This document shows, piece by piece, positions 44,955-54,697 of a stretch of 64,000 nucleotides of DNA. The DNA comes from Campylobacter concisus (GTDB lineage Bacteria > Campylobacterota > Campylobacteria > Campylobacterales > Campylobacteraceae). The stretch covers positions 62,001 through 126,000 of the forward strand of contig NZ_NDYP01000001.1 in NCBI RefSeq assembly GCF_002165775.1. Direction: 5' to 3'. Each line of letters starts with the position of its first letter. The stretch's first letter is position 1. The notes beneath the pieces are model-generated. The model made no database searches. It was given only the letters and a program-made list of their open reading frames with translations, and was not told the origin of the DNA. The position numbers and the translations under genes were made by a program.

Positions 44955-45181
44955 ATCTTGCCCTTTTTTATAGTTAATACCCAATCAACTTGGTTAAATT
45001 TAAGCGAGTTCATCACTTCGCAGTTTAGATTATAGGCTAAATTTACAGCCTTTGTCACGCCGCTAAAATCGCCTATCTCAAATAAAAATATAATCACTTC
45101 GCCAGCCTCGCCAGCCTTTATCTGCTGTCCAAGAGCGCTCAAAAACTCACTCTTTAAGTGCCTAAGATCGACCCTTCTCAT
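44951..45181 (-). CDS. Small non-canonical complex I subunit (in nuoE position, Cj1575-like)
   Basis: 76 residues, starting RRVDLRHLKSEFLSALGQQ and ending in a basic tail. It has one cysteine only, so it cannot bind the [2Fe-2S] cluster of NuoE. Translationally coupled on both sides (4-nt overlaps with nuoD and the next gene). Position matches C. jejuni Cj1575c. Presumed to dock with the 236-residue partner as the flavodoxin-accepting end of the complex. Confidence 0.82.
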   Translation of the reverse strand: MRRVDLRHLKSEFLSALGQQIKAGEAGEVIIFLFEIGDFSGVTKAVNLAYNLNCEVMNSLKFNQVDWVLTIKKGKI

Positions 45182-46407
45182 CTATCGACCTCGCCTAAGA
45201 TGATATTTGTGCTACCAATTATCGTAGCGACGTCAGCGACGTACTGACCTACTAATAAATCTTCGTAAATAGCACAGTGCCAAAAGCTTGGCGTGCGAAT
45301 TTTTAGGCGATATGGGCTTGCGCTGCCATCTGAGTTTATATAAATTCCTAGCTCGCCCTTTGGCGACTCGCTAGCGAAGTAAATTTCGCCTTTTGGGGGT
45401 TTTAGCCCCTGAGTTATAAGCACAAAATGCTGCATTAGAGAATAGTTTTGAGTCATGATCTGCTCTTTTGAAGCGCTCACATATTCTGGTGCGTCAGCGA
45501 TGATGGCAGGGCTGCTGGTCTGATACTTGCTAACACACTGCTTTAAAATTTTCACGCACTCACGCATCTCTTTCATGTAAAGTAGATATCTTGCGTAGCA
45601 ATCGCCCTCATTAGCGTACGGCACGGTAAATTCTAACTCGTCGTAGATGAGATATGGCTCCTCTTTTCTGATATCACGTGCGACTCCGCTTGCTCTTAGC
45701 ATGACGCCAGAACAGCCGCTACTAAGGGCTAGTTCTTTACTAATTACACCCACATCTACAAGCCTTGCTTGCCAAATTCTATTTTCACTTAGCAAATCTT
45801 CATAAAGCGTGATATCGCTTGGAAATTTTTCACAAAATTTAAGCAGCTCCTCGCACCAGCCATCAGGCAGATCAAGCGGCACGCCACCGATCCTTATGGA
45901 GCTATGTGTTAGCCTTGCGCCGCAGTATTTTTCTATTAGATCAAGGACGTATTCGCGCTCTCTAAATGCGTATAAAAAGACGCTCATTGCCCCCACATCA
46001 AGGGCGTGCGTAGCTAAAAACAAAAGGTGTGAGCTGATGCGGTTTAGCTCCAAAAGCATCACTCTAATAATCTGCGCACGGCGAGGCACTTCGATAGCGC
46101 AAAGCTTCTCCACAGCCGCGCAAAATGCGTAGTTATTCGCACTTGATGCGATGTAATCAACCCTATCAGTCACCGGGATAAACTCCTGATAGGTCATATT
46201 TTCAGCCATCTTTTCAACGCCTCGGTGCATAAAGCCAACCTCTGGCATAGCGCGCACGACCTTTTCTCCGTCAAGCTCAAGCACAAGCTTTAGCTGTCCG
46301 TGTGCACTTGGATGCTGTGGACCAAAATTTAGTATCATCTTGCCGTCATTTTGCTCAAATTCTAAATTTTCAAAAAATGGTTTTAAGCGGTTTGGTGACT
46401 GGCTCAA
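45178..46407 (-). CDS. nuoD: Complex I subunit NuoD (49-kDa)
   Basis: 409 residues. NFGPQHPSAHGQLKLVLELDGE at the N-terminus and the quinone-site His and Tyr region are intact; ends in the invariant VDR. Forms the quinone pocket with NuoB. The stretch SPKGELGIYINSDGSASPYRLKIR is a family signature. Separate from nuoC, which is fused to nuoD in E. coli but not here. Confidence 0.98.
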   Translation of the reverse strand: MSQSPNRLKPFFENLEFEQNDGKMILNFGPQHPSAHGQLKLVLELDGEKVVRAMPEVGFMHRGVEKMAENMTYQEFIPVTDRVDYIASSANNYAFCAAVEKLCAIEVPRRAQIIRVMLLELNRISSHLLFLATHALDVGAMSVFLYAFREREYVLDLIEKYCGARLTHSSIRIGGVPLDLPDGWCEELLKFCEKFPSDITLYEDLLSENRIWQARLVDVGVISKELALSSGCSGVMLRASGVARDIRKEEPYLIYDELEFTVPYANEGDCYARYLLYMKEMRECVKILKQCVSKYQTSSPAIIADAPEYVSASKEQIMTQNYSLMQHFVLITQGLKPPKGEIYFASESPKGELGIYINSDGSASPYRLKIRTPSFWHCAIYEDLLVGQYVADVATIIGSTNIILGEVDR

Positions 46408-47162
46408 GGTCTTTCCTTTACTATCTGGCTCTGGTTAAATTTAGCCTTTTTGACAAATTTTATGCCACCATCTTCTTGATACTCGTACTCTTCGTTAAAT
46501 ACTCTTGAAAATCCAAAGGTATCTTTCTCTTCAATATAAGCTGGATCGCGGTTCTCTTCACCAATTTGCTCTCTAAATTCACTTCCAAAAATTTTATCCA
46601 CCTCGTACCATTTGGCAGCCTCGTCGCCAGTTAGCGGGTAGCTCTTTAGTAGTGGGTGTGAGAGCCAGTCATCAGGCATTATGAGGCGCTTTAAATTTGG
46701 ATGATCTTTAATGAGAACGCCGCTTAGATCATACATCTCGCGCTCAGCCCAGTTTGCGCTTTTGTAAAGCTCGCAAACGCTTTTTAGCATTTCATCATTT
46801 TTTACAAAGCATTTTACACGGACGCGTCTATTTTTACTCATGCTAAGAAGTTGATAAAAGACCTCATATCCATCTTTTTGATTTATGAAATCAAGTGCTG
46901 CAAGCTCACTAAGCTGTTCGTAACCAAAGCTTTTTAGTGTCTCAAGCGCTTTAAAATTTTCACTAGAATTTATATAAATTATAAGCTGATCAAACTCCAC
47001 ATAGCTAGATAAAATTTCTACTCCGCTTTGCTCTAAGATGGCTAACTCCTCATCAAATTTAGAACCTTTTACCTCATCTTTTGGCGTATGCTTTTCTATA
47101 TAAAATTTTTCGCTGTAATACTGCTTTTTTTGCTGGTCGTTTTTTGGCTTATACTCTCTCAT
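46404..47162 (-). CDS. nuoC: Complex I subunit NuoC (30-kDa)
   Basis: 252 residues. Family signature [30 protein letters not shown] at about 150-180 and the C-terminal [18 protein letters not shown]-terminal 50 residues are charged and unconserved. Scaffold of the Q module. Overlaps nuoB and nuoD by 4 nt each. Confidence 0.97.
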   Translation of the reverse strand: MREYKPKNDQQKKQYYSEKFYIEKHTPKDEVKGSKFDEELAILEQSGVEILSSYVEFDQLIIYINSSENFKALETLKSFGYEQLSELAALDFINQKDGYEVFYQLLSMSKNRRVRVKCFVKNDEMLKSVCELYKSANWAEREMYDLSGVLIKDHPNLKRLIMPDDWLSHPLLKSYPLTGDEAAKWYEVDKIFGSEFREQIGEENRDPAYIEEKDTFGFSRVFNEEYEYQEDGGIKFVKKAKFNQSQIVKERP

Positions 47163-47671
47163 ATGTCTAGCTTTCTTGGCTTTTGCGCCCTAAATGCACT
47201 TTGTTTTCTTATCTTTTTTTGAAGCATCATAAGTGCATATTGAAGCGTCTCCGGACGTGGGGCACAGCCTGGGATGTAGATATCTACTGGTATGATGCGG
47301 TCTACGCCTTGAACGGTTGAATAGGTGTTAAACATACCGCCTGTATTTGCGCAGCTGCCCATTGAGATAACCCACTTTGGCTCAGGCATCTGATCATAAA
47401 GACGCCTTGTAAATTCAGCGTGTTTTTTAGTTAGCGTGCCAGCTATAATCATCACCTCTGAGTGTCTTGGACTTGCCCTAAAAATGGTGCCAAATCTATC
47501 AAAGTCATATCTGCTAGCGCCACTTGCCATCATCTCGATAGCACAGCAAGCAAGCCCGTAGCTAAGTGCCCAAAGTGAGTTACTTCTGCCCCATTGAACT
47601 AGCTTATCAACGGTTGTTAAAACGACTGGCAAGCCACCATTTGCAGCGTAATTTATCTGATGCTTTGCCAT
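47159..47671 (-). CDS. nuoB: Complex I subunit NuoB (cluster N2)
   Basis: 170 residues. The four cysteine ligands of cluster N2 are visible: adjacent Cys42-Cys43 in LACCAIEMM, one in [13 protein letters not shown] and one in IPGCAPRPE. Passes electrons to quinone. Overlaps nuoA by 19 nt. Confidence 0.98.
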   Translation of the reverse strand: MAKHQINYAANGGLPVVLTTVDKLVQWGRSNSLWALSYGLACCAIEMMASGASRYDFDRFGTIFRASPRHSEVMIIAGTLTKKHAEFTRRLYDQMPEPKWVISMGSCANTGGMFNTYSTVQGVDRIIPVDIYIPGCAPRPETLQYALMMLQKKIRKQSAFRAQKPRKLDI

Positions 47672-48042
47672 TTAAAGACTCCTTTTTGCCAAGCATAAGC
47701 AAAGCCGATAAGTAAAATCGCCACAAAAAGCAACATTTCGATTAGTCCAAAAATTCCAAGTAGCCTAAAATCCACCGCCCACGGATACATAAAGATGACT
47801 TCAACATCAAACAAAATAAATAAAATTCCATAAAAAAAGTAGTGGATATTTATCTTATTTGGCTGTTTTACGGTGGTTGGACCACACTCATAAAAGCCAA
47901 GTTTTAGACGCTGTGTATTGCGGTTGGCTAGTTTTTTGCTTATTTTTGAAGATAAGAATGTTATTAAACAAAATGAACAAGTTGTTAGTAAAAGTATGAT
48001 AAATGCACCAAAATAGGTGCTTTCAAGCTCTGAATGTGACAT
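47653..48042 (-). CDS. nuoA: Complex I subunit NuoA
   Basis: 129 residues, three helices. [15 protein letters not shown], with the loop Cys, and [23 protein letters not shown]-like sequence are the family signature. First gene of the operon; AAAGGC lies before the ATG. Confidence 0.97.
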   Translation of the reverse strand: MSHSELESTYFGAFIILLLTTCSFCLITFLSSKISKKLANRNTQRLKLGFYECGPTTVKQPNKINIHYFFYGILFILFDVEVIFMYPWAVDFRLLGIFGLIEMLLFVAILLIGFAYAWQKGVFKWQSIR

Positions 48043-48066
48043 ACTTTGCCTTTTTTAATTTTTAAG

Positions 48067-48072
48067 ATTCTA
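48067..48072 (-). promoter_or_regulatory. Probable -10 element of the nuo operon
   Basis: TAGAAT on the minus strand, 25 nt before the nuoA ATG, with AT-rich upstream sequence and no clear -35. Assigned by eye. Confidence 0.5.
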
Positions 48073-48147
48073 CTAAATTTAAATTTATTTGAGCTTGAAA
48101 CAGCTTAAGAGTAGGGTGAGTATTGTGCTTTTGTGTAAAAATTACTC

Positions 48148-49782
48148 CTATTTTATCTTCTCAACTGCATCTTTTGCAGCACTTATTCGCTCGCTCTCGT
48201 CTAGCTCACGCACAAAGCCATCTTTTACTAAGATGATCCTAGTTGCTACATCAAAGTAGCTATCATCGTGGCTAACAGCGATTATGCTGATGCCTTTACT
48301 TTGTAAAAATGGCAAAATTTCTTTATAAAATTTTCGCTTAAAGAGCGGATCTTGATCGGCTGCCCATTCATCTAGGATAAGGATAGAGCGATGCTCTAAA
48401 ATAGCTATTAAAAGACTTAGGCGCTTTCGCTGGCCAGTTGAGAGTTGCGTGGTGCTAAGCTTATTGTCTATGACACTTACTTTTTTATCGATCTCAAGTA
48501 AGGCTAAAAGCTCGTCTATTTCGCTTTGGCTAGCAAAGCCATTATGAGAGAGCGTTTGCGAAAATAGATAAAAATCGGCAAAAATAGCGCTAATCTTTGC
48601 CTGATAGCTTTGTAAATTTTCTTCATCTATCTTTGTGCTATCAAGGTAAATTTCGCCACTACTTGGGCGTATTAGCCCGCAAAGTAAATTTATAAGCGTA
48701 CTTTTACCACTACCATTTTTACCGATGATAAACGTTATCTCACCACGTTTGATCTCTAAATTTACGTCTTTTAGGCTAAATTTGCCGTGAGTGTAGTTGA
48801 AATTTATATCTTTTAGTTTTATGTTTTGCCAATTATCGCTTAGGCTATCGTCAAATTTAAAGCCTTCCTGAAATTTATTTAAATTTAAGCTCATGATCTT
48901 TTCTAAGCTCACTTTAGCACTAAGTGCAGCTGGTATGGAGCCAACCATACTCATAAAAGAGCCTCTTAAAAATAGTATCGTTAGGCTAATGCTTAGTGCC
49001 GTTTGCAGGCTCGCCCAGTCAAATGCTACGCACAAAAATACACAAAGTCCAACTGAGCCAAGCAGCATAATGTTTGTAAAATTATCACTTAATGCGTGAT
49101 AAATATCGGCCTTTACCATATTTTGGCGTTTTTTATCGCCTGTAAAATTTAACTCATCAAAGCAGACACTTGCCCTTGCTCTATTTAAACTAAGCTCTCT
49201 ATGTCCCTCTACGATATCGTCGTAGTGCTTTTGTAGTGCGTCATCTTGAACTCTAGAATGCTTAAAATAAAGATGAATTTTTTTCATAAAAAGTGTATTT
49301 ATAAAAAGAGTCGCACCGATCCAAATGGATAAAAAGATAAAAATTTTTGGAGCTATCACACAAAGATAGATGCTGGCGCAGACGATAAAAACTAAGCTTT
49401 GTATAAAGCCAGTAGCACTCATAAAAGCAAATGTGATCGTTTTTATGTCATTATTTAGGCTAGCTATAATCTTTGCCTTGCCGATCTCATTTATCACGCT
49501 ATTTGGTGTATCTAAAATTTGCTTTACACTTTGATATCTTAGCTCATAGATAAATTTATGCCCAAAATTTGTAAGCGATATATTTGCGGCGATGGCGCTT
49601 ACAAAAAATAAGAGCAAAACCACTATAAATTTAACCACTATAAAGGTGTCAAATTCTTTTAAGCTTACAAGCTCATTGTTTATAAATGAAAGGGTCCAAA
49701 CACCAAGTCCGCTAAATACAAGTGTTAATAACACTATTTTAGAAATTTGGTAGATATTTTTTTTGATTAAATTTGCAAGCAT
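48148..49782 (-). CDS. SyrD/PvdE-type ABC exporter (fused membrane and ATPase domains)
   Basis: 544 residues: six membrane helices over the first 300 residues, then an ABC ATPase with Walker A IIGKNGSGKST near 355, signature LSTGQRKRL, Walker B ILILDEWAADQDP and switch His in VSHDD. The Trp-Ala-Ala-Asp-Gln-Asp-Pro phrase after Walker B and the overall layout match the cyclic-peptide/siderophore exporter group (SyrD, PvdE, YojI). The start ATG uses the last base of the upstream stop codon (TAATG), so it is translationally coupled to the radical SAM gene. Cargo unknown. Confidence 0.87.
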   Translation of the reverse strand: MLANLIKKNIYQISKIVLLTLVFSGLGVWTLSFINNELVSLKEFDTFIVVKFIVVLLLFFVSAIAANISLTNFGHKFIYELRYQSVKQILDTPNSVINEIGKAKIIASLNNDIKTITFAFMSATGFIQSLVFIVCASIYLCVIAPKIFIFLSIWIGATLFINTLFMKKIHLYFKHSRVQDDALQKHYDDIVEGHRELSLNRARASVCFDELNFTGDKKRQNMVKADIYHALSDNFTNIMLLGSVGLCVFLCVAFDWASLQTALSISLTILFLRGSFMSMVGSIPAALSAKVSLEKIMSLNLNKFQEGFKFDDSLSDNWQNIKLKDINFNYTHGKFSLKDVNLEIKRGEITFIIGKNGSGKSTLINLLCGLIRPSSGEIYLDSTKIDEENLQSYQAKISAIFADFYLFSQTLSHNGFASQSEIDELLALLEIDKKVSVIDNKLSTTQLSTGQRKRLSLLIAILEHRSILILDEWAADQDPLFKRKFYKEILPFLQSKGISIIAVSHDDSYFDVATRIILVKDGFVRELDESERISAAKDAVEKIK

Positions 49783-51146
49783 TACATCGCAGCTCGTGGC
49801 TGAATGATATTTGGCTCATACTTTTGTTCAGTATTTTCGCTCATTATACGAAGTACCTTGCTTCGTTTTATCTTAGCGTCATCTTTAAATATCGCACGCA
49901 CTTTGTCCATGCCAGCATAAAAATCACGCATAAGCACGATGCAGATATATTTGCCAAAAAATGTCGGCTTAATAATGCCATTTTCTTCGTATATCGCATT
50001 TACAAGCTTAAGTAAGCTAAGCTCCATAAATAAGGCCTTGTTAATGTTTGTGCTATTTTCATCGTTATATCTTTTAATATCAACTCCGCCATCAAAAAGC
50101 CTTGTTAAAAACGTGTATTTAAGTCGCTCTTTCTTGCTAAAACCACATTTTGCGATGACTGGGCTTTGCCTATTTTTTATCCTTTTGCCGTATTCAAGTA
50201 GATTAAACGCATTTATTACAAGCTCACCGTTAAGAAAGCTAAATGCTCCGCTACCAACGCCAAGATACTCTAAATTTGAGCCAACATATTCGTCGCGAAG
50301 GTCAGCACTTTTTTCGTTTGAAAACGCCCAAGCATTGCTCTGCTTGTATCCGCCCTTAGCAAATTCACTCACGATGATCTCGTAAAATTCACGCTCGTTA
50401 TCTACGTTTGAAACGCCAAGCGAGCGAGCTATATTCTCTCTTGTTAGCTCTGATTTCATGAGTGGATAGAAGGTGATTTGTTGTGAAGAGATCGATTTTG
50501 CAGTATTTATGTCGTTTATGAGCTGCTCTTTTGTTTGATTTGGGAGATTAAAGATGAGATCAAGGCTAATGACTGGGATCTTTCCAAGAGCAAGCTCAAG
50601 CTTTCTTTTTATCTCCTTGGCTGAGCCAAATTTTTCGTATCTGCCAACTCTTTTTAACGTTTCATCATCAAAGCTTTGTACGCCAACGCTTAAGCGATCA
50701 ATTAATCCATCAAATCTAGCTAAACTCTCGGGTGAGATGTGATTTGGATCGCTTTCTGCTGAAATTTCATCTATACTAAAAAGCTCTTTTGCAAGCTTAA
50801 GTGTCTTCTCAAGCTCTGGCTCATTTATAAGCGTCGTGCCACCGCCAACATAAAGTGAACCAAAGTCAAATCCAGCCTCTTTAACCTGCCTCATCTCCTC
50901 ACGTAAATTTTCAAAGTAAATTTTTGCAAGCTCTTGTTCATAGTGGTACTTATGAAACGAGCAATATGGGCAGAATGTGTGACAAAATGGTACATGTGCG
51001 TAGAGCATATACTTTTTGTCTTTTTTGGGAGTTTTGGTGTAGGTTGTGGTTAAAATGTCTATATTAAATTCATTATATAGTGATCTTTGAATAGAATTAT
51101 GAGCGTAATTTACGGCAAAATTCTCGACAATATTTTTAAATATCAT
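49782..51146 (-). CDS. HemN/HemW/ChuW-like radical SAM protein
   Basis: 454 residues. The cluster motif is CHTFCPYC in YAHVPFCHTFCPYCSFHKY, without the fourth Cys seen in true HemN. SLYVGGGTTLINEPELEKTL, SVGVQSFDDETLKRVGR and LDLIFNLPNQTKEQL follow the coproporphyrinogen oxidase-like family, and YLGVGSGAFSFLNGE matches HemW/ChuW relatives. Possible roles are heme handling (HemW-type chaperone, ChuW/HutW-type heme opening) or modification of the cargo of the coupled exporter. About 90 extra C-terminal residues end in NIIQPRAAM. No other heme gene is nearby. Confidence 0.85.
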   Translation of the reverse strand: MIFKNIVENFAVNYAHNSIQRSLYNEFNIDILTTTYTKTPKKDKKYMLYAHVPFCHTFCPYCSFHKYHYEQELAKIYFENLREEMRQVKEAGFDFGSLYVGGGTTLINEPELEKTLKLAKELFSIDEISAESDPNHISPESLARFDGLIDRLSVGVQSFDDETLKRVGRYEKFGSAKEIKRKLELALGKIPVISLDLIFNLPNQTKEQLINDINTAKSISSQQITFYPLMKSELTRENIARSLGVSNVDNEREFYEIIVSEFAKGGYKQSNAWAFSNEKSADLRDEYVGSNLEYLGVGSGAFSFLNGELVINAFNLLEYGKRIKNRQSPVIAKCGFSKKERLKYTFLTRLFDGGVDIKRYNDENSTNINKALFMELSLLKLVNAIYEENGIIKPTFFGKYICIVLMRDFYAGMDKVRAIFKDDAKIKRSKVLRIMSENTEQKYEPNIIQPRAAM

Positions 51147-51330
51147 AACTAATCACCTTAAATAAGTTTGGTTTTAAATTGATCTGTTAGGATAGCTAAC
51201 TTTTAATAAATTTAGCCTTGTGTTAAAGAAATTTTTAGCTTAGCCAGATAAATTTGGCCTATAAATTTTAATTTTTTAAATCTGCAAATTTCACGTATCG
51301 ATCAAATTTTAGTCTCAAAGCTTAAGGAAG

Positions 51331-52341
51331 TTACTTCTTGGCTCTTGAGATAATTTTGCTTGCATCAAGCTCAAATCTTACTCCATCTTTTGTCTGCAGA
51401 TAATAAAATTTACCAAGAGTTGATAGGGCTTTTACATTATAAAGTTTTATAACTCCGTTTGTTTCGTTTTCATCATAATAAGTTTTACTATCATCACAAT
51501 ATATGCCATTTTTGCAAATTTTTTCTGGCAAAGCACCTGCTATACTTTTTTCAATAGATAAATATTTATATTCCATGTTAGTGATTTCAAATTTCTTTGC
51601 GATGTCATCCGCTAGATAAAAAAATATAACTATTGGACATAAAAACATTAAAATAAGTGAAATTTCCTTGTGCGTACCATCCTTATAAATACCTTCACAA
51701 AAACACAAAATACCTAAGCAAAAAAAGATATATGTAATGTAAATAAAAAATAGATTTACCACCAAAATAGAAATTAGATTAGTTTGAAAATTAGACAAAA
51801 ATATTAAAATAAAAATATAAGCGAGCCACATTATCATGCAAAGAGTAAATACTCTTTCCAATATTTTTCCCTTGATCCATATTGTAATACACGATAACAA
51901 ATATGATAATGCTAAAAAAACCATAAAAGTAAATAGTACGCCTTTTGCATCTATATAGAAAGCTATACTTATAATAAAAGTAGTTAATAGTGCTAGAGGA
52001 AATGATAAAGATAATAAAAAAAGTGAAAAATATTTACCATTTTTATATCTGAGGGAGTATCTTATATGTCCAGGATAAAGCATTATGGGCAATATAATAA
52101 AAATAGTAAAAATAGCTACAACAAAAAACAATAATGCTCCGACATGAAAAATATCAGAATTACTTAAAACTGGAAAATATCCAACAAAGAGACTAAAATA
52201 TACAAAATAACAAATCATACTAGCTAAACTAACACCAGTTAGTATCAGTGGATGAAATTTTAAAAGAATTTCAATATGACTTTTTTGGTAAGTCTTACTA
52301 GCCCGCCTTTTTCTTTCATCTAAAATATCTTGATAACTCAA
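51331..52341 (-). CDS. Multi-pass membrane protein of unknown function
   Basis: 336 residues with about eight hydrophobic helices between residues 30 and 240, then an extracytoplasmic C-terminal domain (about 250-336) with two cysteines in KICKNGIYCDDSKTYYDENE that could form a disulfide. The N-terminus is short and charged (YQDILDERKRRASKTYQKS). No family recognised. It is more AT-rich than its neighbours by eye and is flanked upstream by a DUF2314-ankyrin gene 29 nt away in the same direction, so the pair may be a small accessory unit. Confidence 0.75.
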   Translation of the reverse strand: MSYQDILDERKRRASKTYQKSHIEILLKFHPLILTGVSLASMICYFVYFSLFVGYFPVLSNSDIFHVGALLFFVVAIFTIFIILPIMLYPGHIRYSLRYKNGKYFSLFLLSLSFPLALLTTFIISIAFYIDAKGVLFTFMVFLALSYLLSCITIWIKGKILERVFTLCMIMWLAYIFILIFLSNFQTNLISILVVNLFFIYITYIFFCLGILCFCEGIYKDGTHKEISLILMFLCPIVIFFYLADDIAKKFEITNMEYKYLSIEKSIAGALPEKICKNGIYCDDSKTYYDENETNGVIKLYNVKALSTLGKFYYLQTKDGVRFELDASKIISRAKK

Positions 52342-52370
52342 TTTAAATCCTAAAATTTTATAAAAACTTG

Positions 52371-53162
52371 CTATTTAAGTACATTTTCGATTTCGCTCCA
52401 GCCCAAATTCTCAGCAAATTCAGCTGCCGTTTTACCACTTTTTGTGCGGGCATTTTTGTCAGCACCGTTTTCTAGTAAAAGATTTACAAGATTTAAATTT
52501 CCAGCGATCGCCTCGTTGTGAAGCTGCGTATAACCAAACTCATTAGCGTCTGTGACCATATTTGGGTGCTCTTTTATATATTGCTTTACTTGCTCATATG
52601 TATTTTTACTCATTGGATGCTCTATCAAATTTTCAGGGTGTTCTTTTTGCTCGTAAACTACCAAAATATCGTTAAAATCGCCAAAATCAAGTCCCCACTC
52701 TTTATCGTGCTCTTTTAGCTCTTTCTTTTGCATGCGTGAGCGCATCGCCTGCACGCTAAATCCGCCGTATGCGCGTCCATCTATCGAAAAGAGCCAGTCA
52801 CTCATCTCGTCTATCTTTGCGCTTATTTGGTCGCCTAATTTCACGTTTTGCACGCTATCAGGCTCATTTATGAGCGTACCATATATCGTTTCGCCGTCAA
52901 ATTCCACATCGTCTATCCACATGTGCTCGCCAACTTCTTCGCCATTTACGACATCTAAAAAGCAAATTTTTACCATCGCATAGTCAAGTGCTGGTACGAT
53001 CCTGCGGCGCTCCCAGTAGACCTCACGCCAAAAATATCTAAAGCTCTCTCTGGCCTGCTCAAACGCACGCTGCATATAGTCTTCGTCGCTACTTACAAAA
53101 TAGATCGGCATTTGCTTGCCAAGATCGATTTGTTTACCGAGAATTTTCTTAAAAAAGCTCAT
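52371..53162 (-). CDS. DUF2314 and ankyrin-repeat protein
   Basis: 263 residues from ATG 53162, with TAAGGAC upstream; the longer frame from 53300 has no leader character. The N-terminal part (about 20-150) resembles DUF2314/YegJ: MQRAFEQARESFRYFWREVYWE, MVKICF, GEEVGEHMWIDDVEF and LGDQISAKIDEMSDWLF. The C-terminal 70 residues hold about two ankyrin repeats (GYTQLHNEAIAGNLNLVNLLLENGAD, SGKTAAEFAENLGW). Cytoplasmic, function unknown; ankyrin repeats suggest a protein partner. It is followed by the multi-pass membrane protein. Confidence 0.82.
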   Translation of the reverse strand: MSFFKKILGKQIDLGKQMPIYFVSSDEDYMQRAFEQARESFRYFWREVYWERRRIVPALDYAMVKICFLDVVNGEEVGEHMWIDDVEFDGETIYGTLINEPDSVQNVKLGDQISAKIDEMSDWLFSIDGRAYGGFSVQAMRSRMQKKELKEHDKEWGLDFGDFNDILVVYEQKEHPENLIEHPMSKNTYEQVKQYIKEHPNMVTDANEFGYTQLHNEAIAGNLNLVNLLLENGADKNARTKSGKTAAEFAENLGWSEIENVLK

Positions 53163-53424
53163 TTTTTTGTCCTTATTTTTTATTTTAGATAGATCAAATT
53201 TAAATACAAAACAATAAGGCGAAATTTCACCAACGAATACGCCAAATTTTAGATACAAAATCATACGAAATTTCGCAAATTTAGCCAAGCAACTTACCAA
53301 ATTTAAACAAAAATATCATGAGATGGATTTAAATGTTGCGACGAAAAAATCAAGCGTGCGCTAGGCATATAGCCTGCGGAGCGATAATTTCTCTAGCTCA
53401 TTTAAAGACACTCACGAGAAGCTA

Positions 53425-53922
53425 TTATTTTAGGTTTTTAAAACTGATCGGAAGTTCTAAATTTAACCCCCTCACCAGCTTTATACACTCCTGCAAATCG
53501 TCTATGCTTTTGCTTGTCACCCTGATCTCTTCGCCCCTGATCTGCGCGCTAACCTTGATCTTTGAGTCTTTGATCGCTTTGGTTATCTTTTTTGAGTTTT
53601 CGCCGTCAAGCGTGTCGTTTAGCTTTAGCGTTGCCTTTAAATTTCCCCCACTTGCTGGCTCTCTTTTTGTCTCTGTGATCGCTACTGGTGGGATGTTACG
53701 CTTGATGAGCTTTGAGATCACTATATCTTTTAGCGCGTCGATCTTATTATCGCTTGAGCTAAGAAGCGTGATAAATTTCTCCTTTTCGTTTAGCTCGACT
53801 TCAGCTGCAAGCCCTTTAAAGTCATACCTCGCCGCGATCTCTTTTTTTGCCGTCTCCAGCGCGTTTTTGACCTCCATCATATCGACCTCGGCACTTATAT
53901 CAAAACTATGTTCGGTTGCCAT
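53425..53922 (-). CDS. yajQ: YajQ-family nucleotide-binding protein (UPF0234)
   Basis: 165 residues from ATG 53922, preceded by [26 protein letters not shown] at the start, [14 protein letters not shown] and [27 protein letters not shown] are the family signatures. Relatives bind c-di-GMP or tRNA/rRNA and influence transcription. The longer frame from 53967 runs into the upstream gene and is rejected. In C. jejuni it sits in the same block. About 260 nt without a gene follow downstream, before the DUF2314 gene. Confidence 0.94.
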   Translation of the reverse strand: MATEHSFDISAEVDMMEVKNALETAKKEIAARYDFKGLAAEVELNEKEKFITLLSSSDNKIDALKDIVISKLIKRNIPPVAITETKREPASGGNLKATLKLNDTLDGENSKKITKAIKDSKIKVSAQIRGEEIRVTSKSIDDLQECIKLVRGLNLELPISFKNLK

Positions 53923-53938
53923 TTTTATCCTTTCAAAT

Positions 53939-54697
53939 TTATTTAAATAGCCCTTTGATCTTCTCAAAAAGCGACTTTTTGCCAGTCTCTTCTTGATTTA
54001 TAGCCTCGCCAATCTGCTTCACTGCGGTCTGTGCGTAGATGATAGCACCCTTTGGATCGCAGTTAAAGAGGTTTGAATATGAGCTTGATTTGTTTAGATC
54101 AAGTGGATTTGGCTCCACGACCTCTGTAGCCTCAAGTAGGCCTGTTTCTAGCTCGCATGCGTAGTTTAGAGCATCTAAAAATGCAGGTAAATTTTGCGCG
54201 TAAAAACCATCAACCGCCTCTTTTATCTCACCACCTGCTTCGTAGTCAGCCTTTATTTTAGCTACGTTTTTAGCACTCACATAAGCGCCACAGCAGTAGT
54301 TTTCGGTGATCTCATTATAAATTTCACCACTAAATTTATCCAAAAACTCACTTGGTAAAATTTCTCGCCAGTTGCTAATATAGTTTTTAAATTTCTCATT
54401 TTGCCGCGCCAAAGAGCTTAATGCTGTGCCGCGAGTGTAGAAATATTTTCTAAAAAATCCTTGTGTGACGGCGATACAAAAGCCATGAGTTTTGTTAAAA
54501 ATTTCATCGTCTTTATATTGCAGTGCAGCTCTTAGCGTATCTTTGTACTTTTGCGCGTAAAATTCCTCTACTCCAGCTTTGCTAGCAAGTGCTAAAACCT
54601 CGTCAAATTTACTAGCCCTTGTAAGCTCAAGTGCCTCAAAATACCACTTTGAAATTTCATCTTCGCTAATGGCGTGATAGCTTATATCATAGCCCAT
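53939..54697 (-). CDS. Hypothetical cytoplasmic protein (GYDISYH family)
   Basis: 252 residues, no signal peptide or membrane helix, mostly helical, with a conserved-looking opening [18 protein letters not shown]. Contains [13 protein letters not shown] near the middle and an amphipathic C-terminal tail [12 protein letters not shown]. Similar openings occur in uncharacterised bacterial proteins, but I cannot name the family. The stop precedes yajQ by 16 nt, and its start shares one base with the dehydrogenase stop, so it is part of the block running from the HTH gene to yajQ. Confidence 0.8.
   Translation of the reverse strand: MGYDISYHAISEDEISKWYFEALELTRASKFDEVLALASKAGVEEFYAQKYKDTLRAALQYKDDEIFNKTHGFCIAVTQGFFRKYFYTRGTALSSLARQNEKFKNYISNWREILPSEFLDKFSGEIYNEITENYCCGAYVSAKNVAKIKADYEAGGEIKEAVDGFYAQNLPAFLDALNYACELETGLLEATEVVEPNPLDLNKSSSYSNLFNCDPKGAIIYAQTAVKQIGEAINQEETGKKSLFEKIKGLFK

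Noticed and set aside
53333-53950. 205-codon plus-strand frame over yajQ
   Set aside because: Antisense shadow; Ser/Leu/Phe-rich composition is typical of reversed coding sequence, and YajQ is clear on the minus strand.
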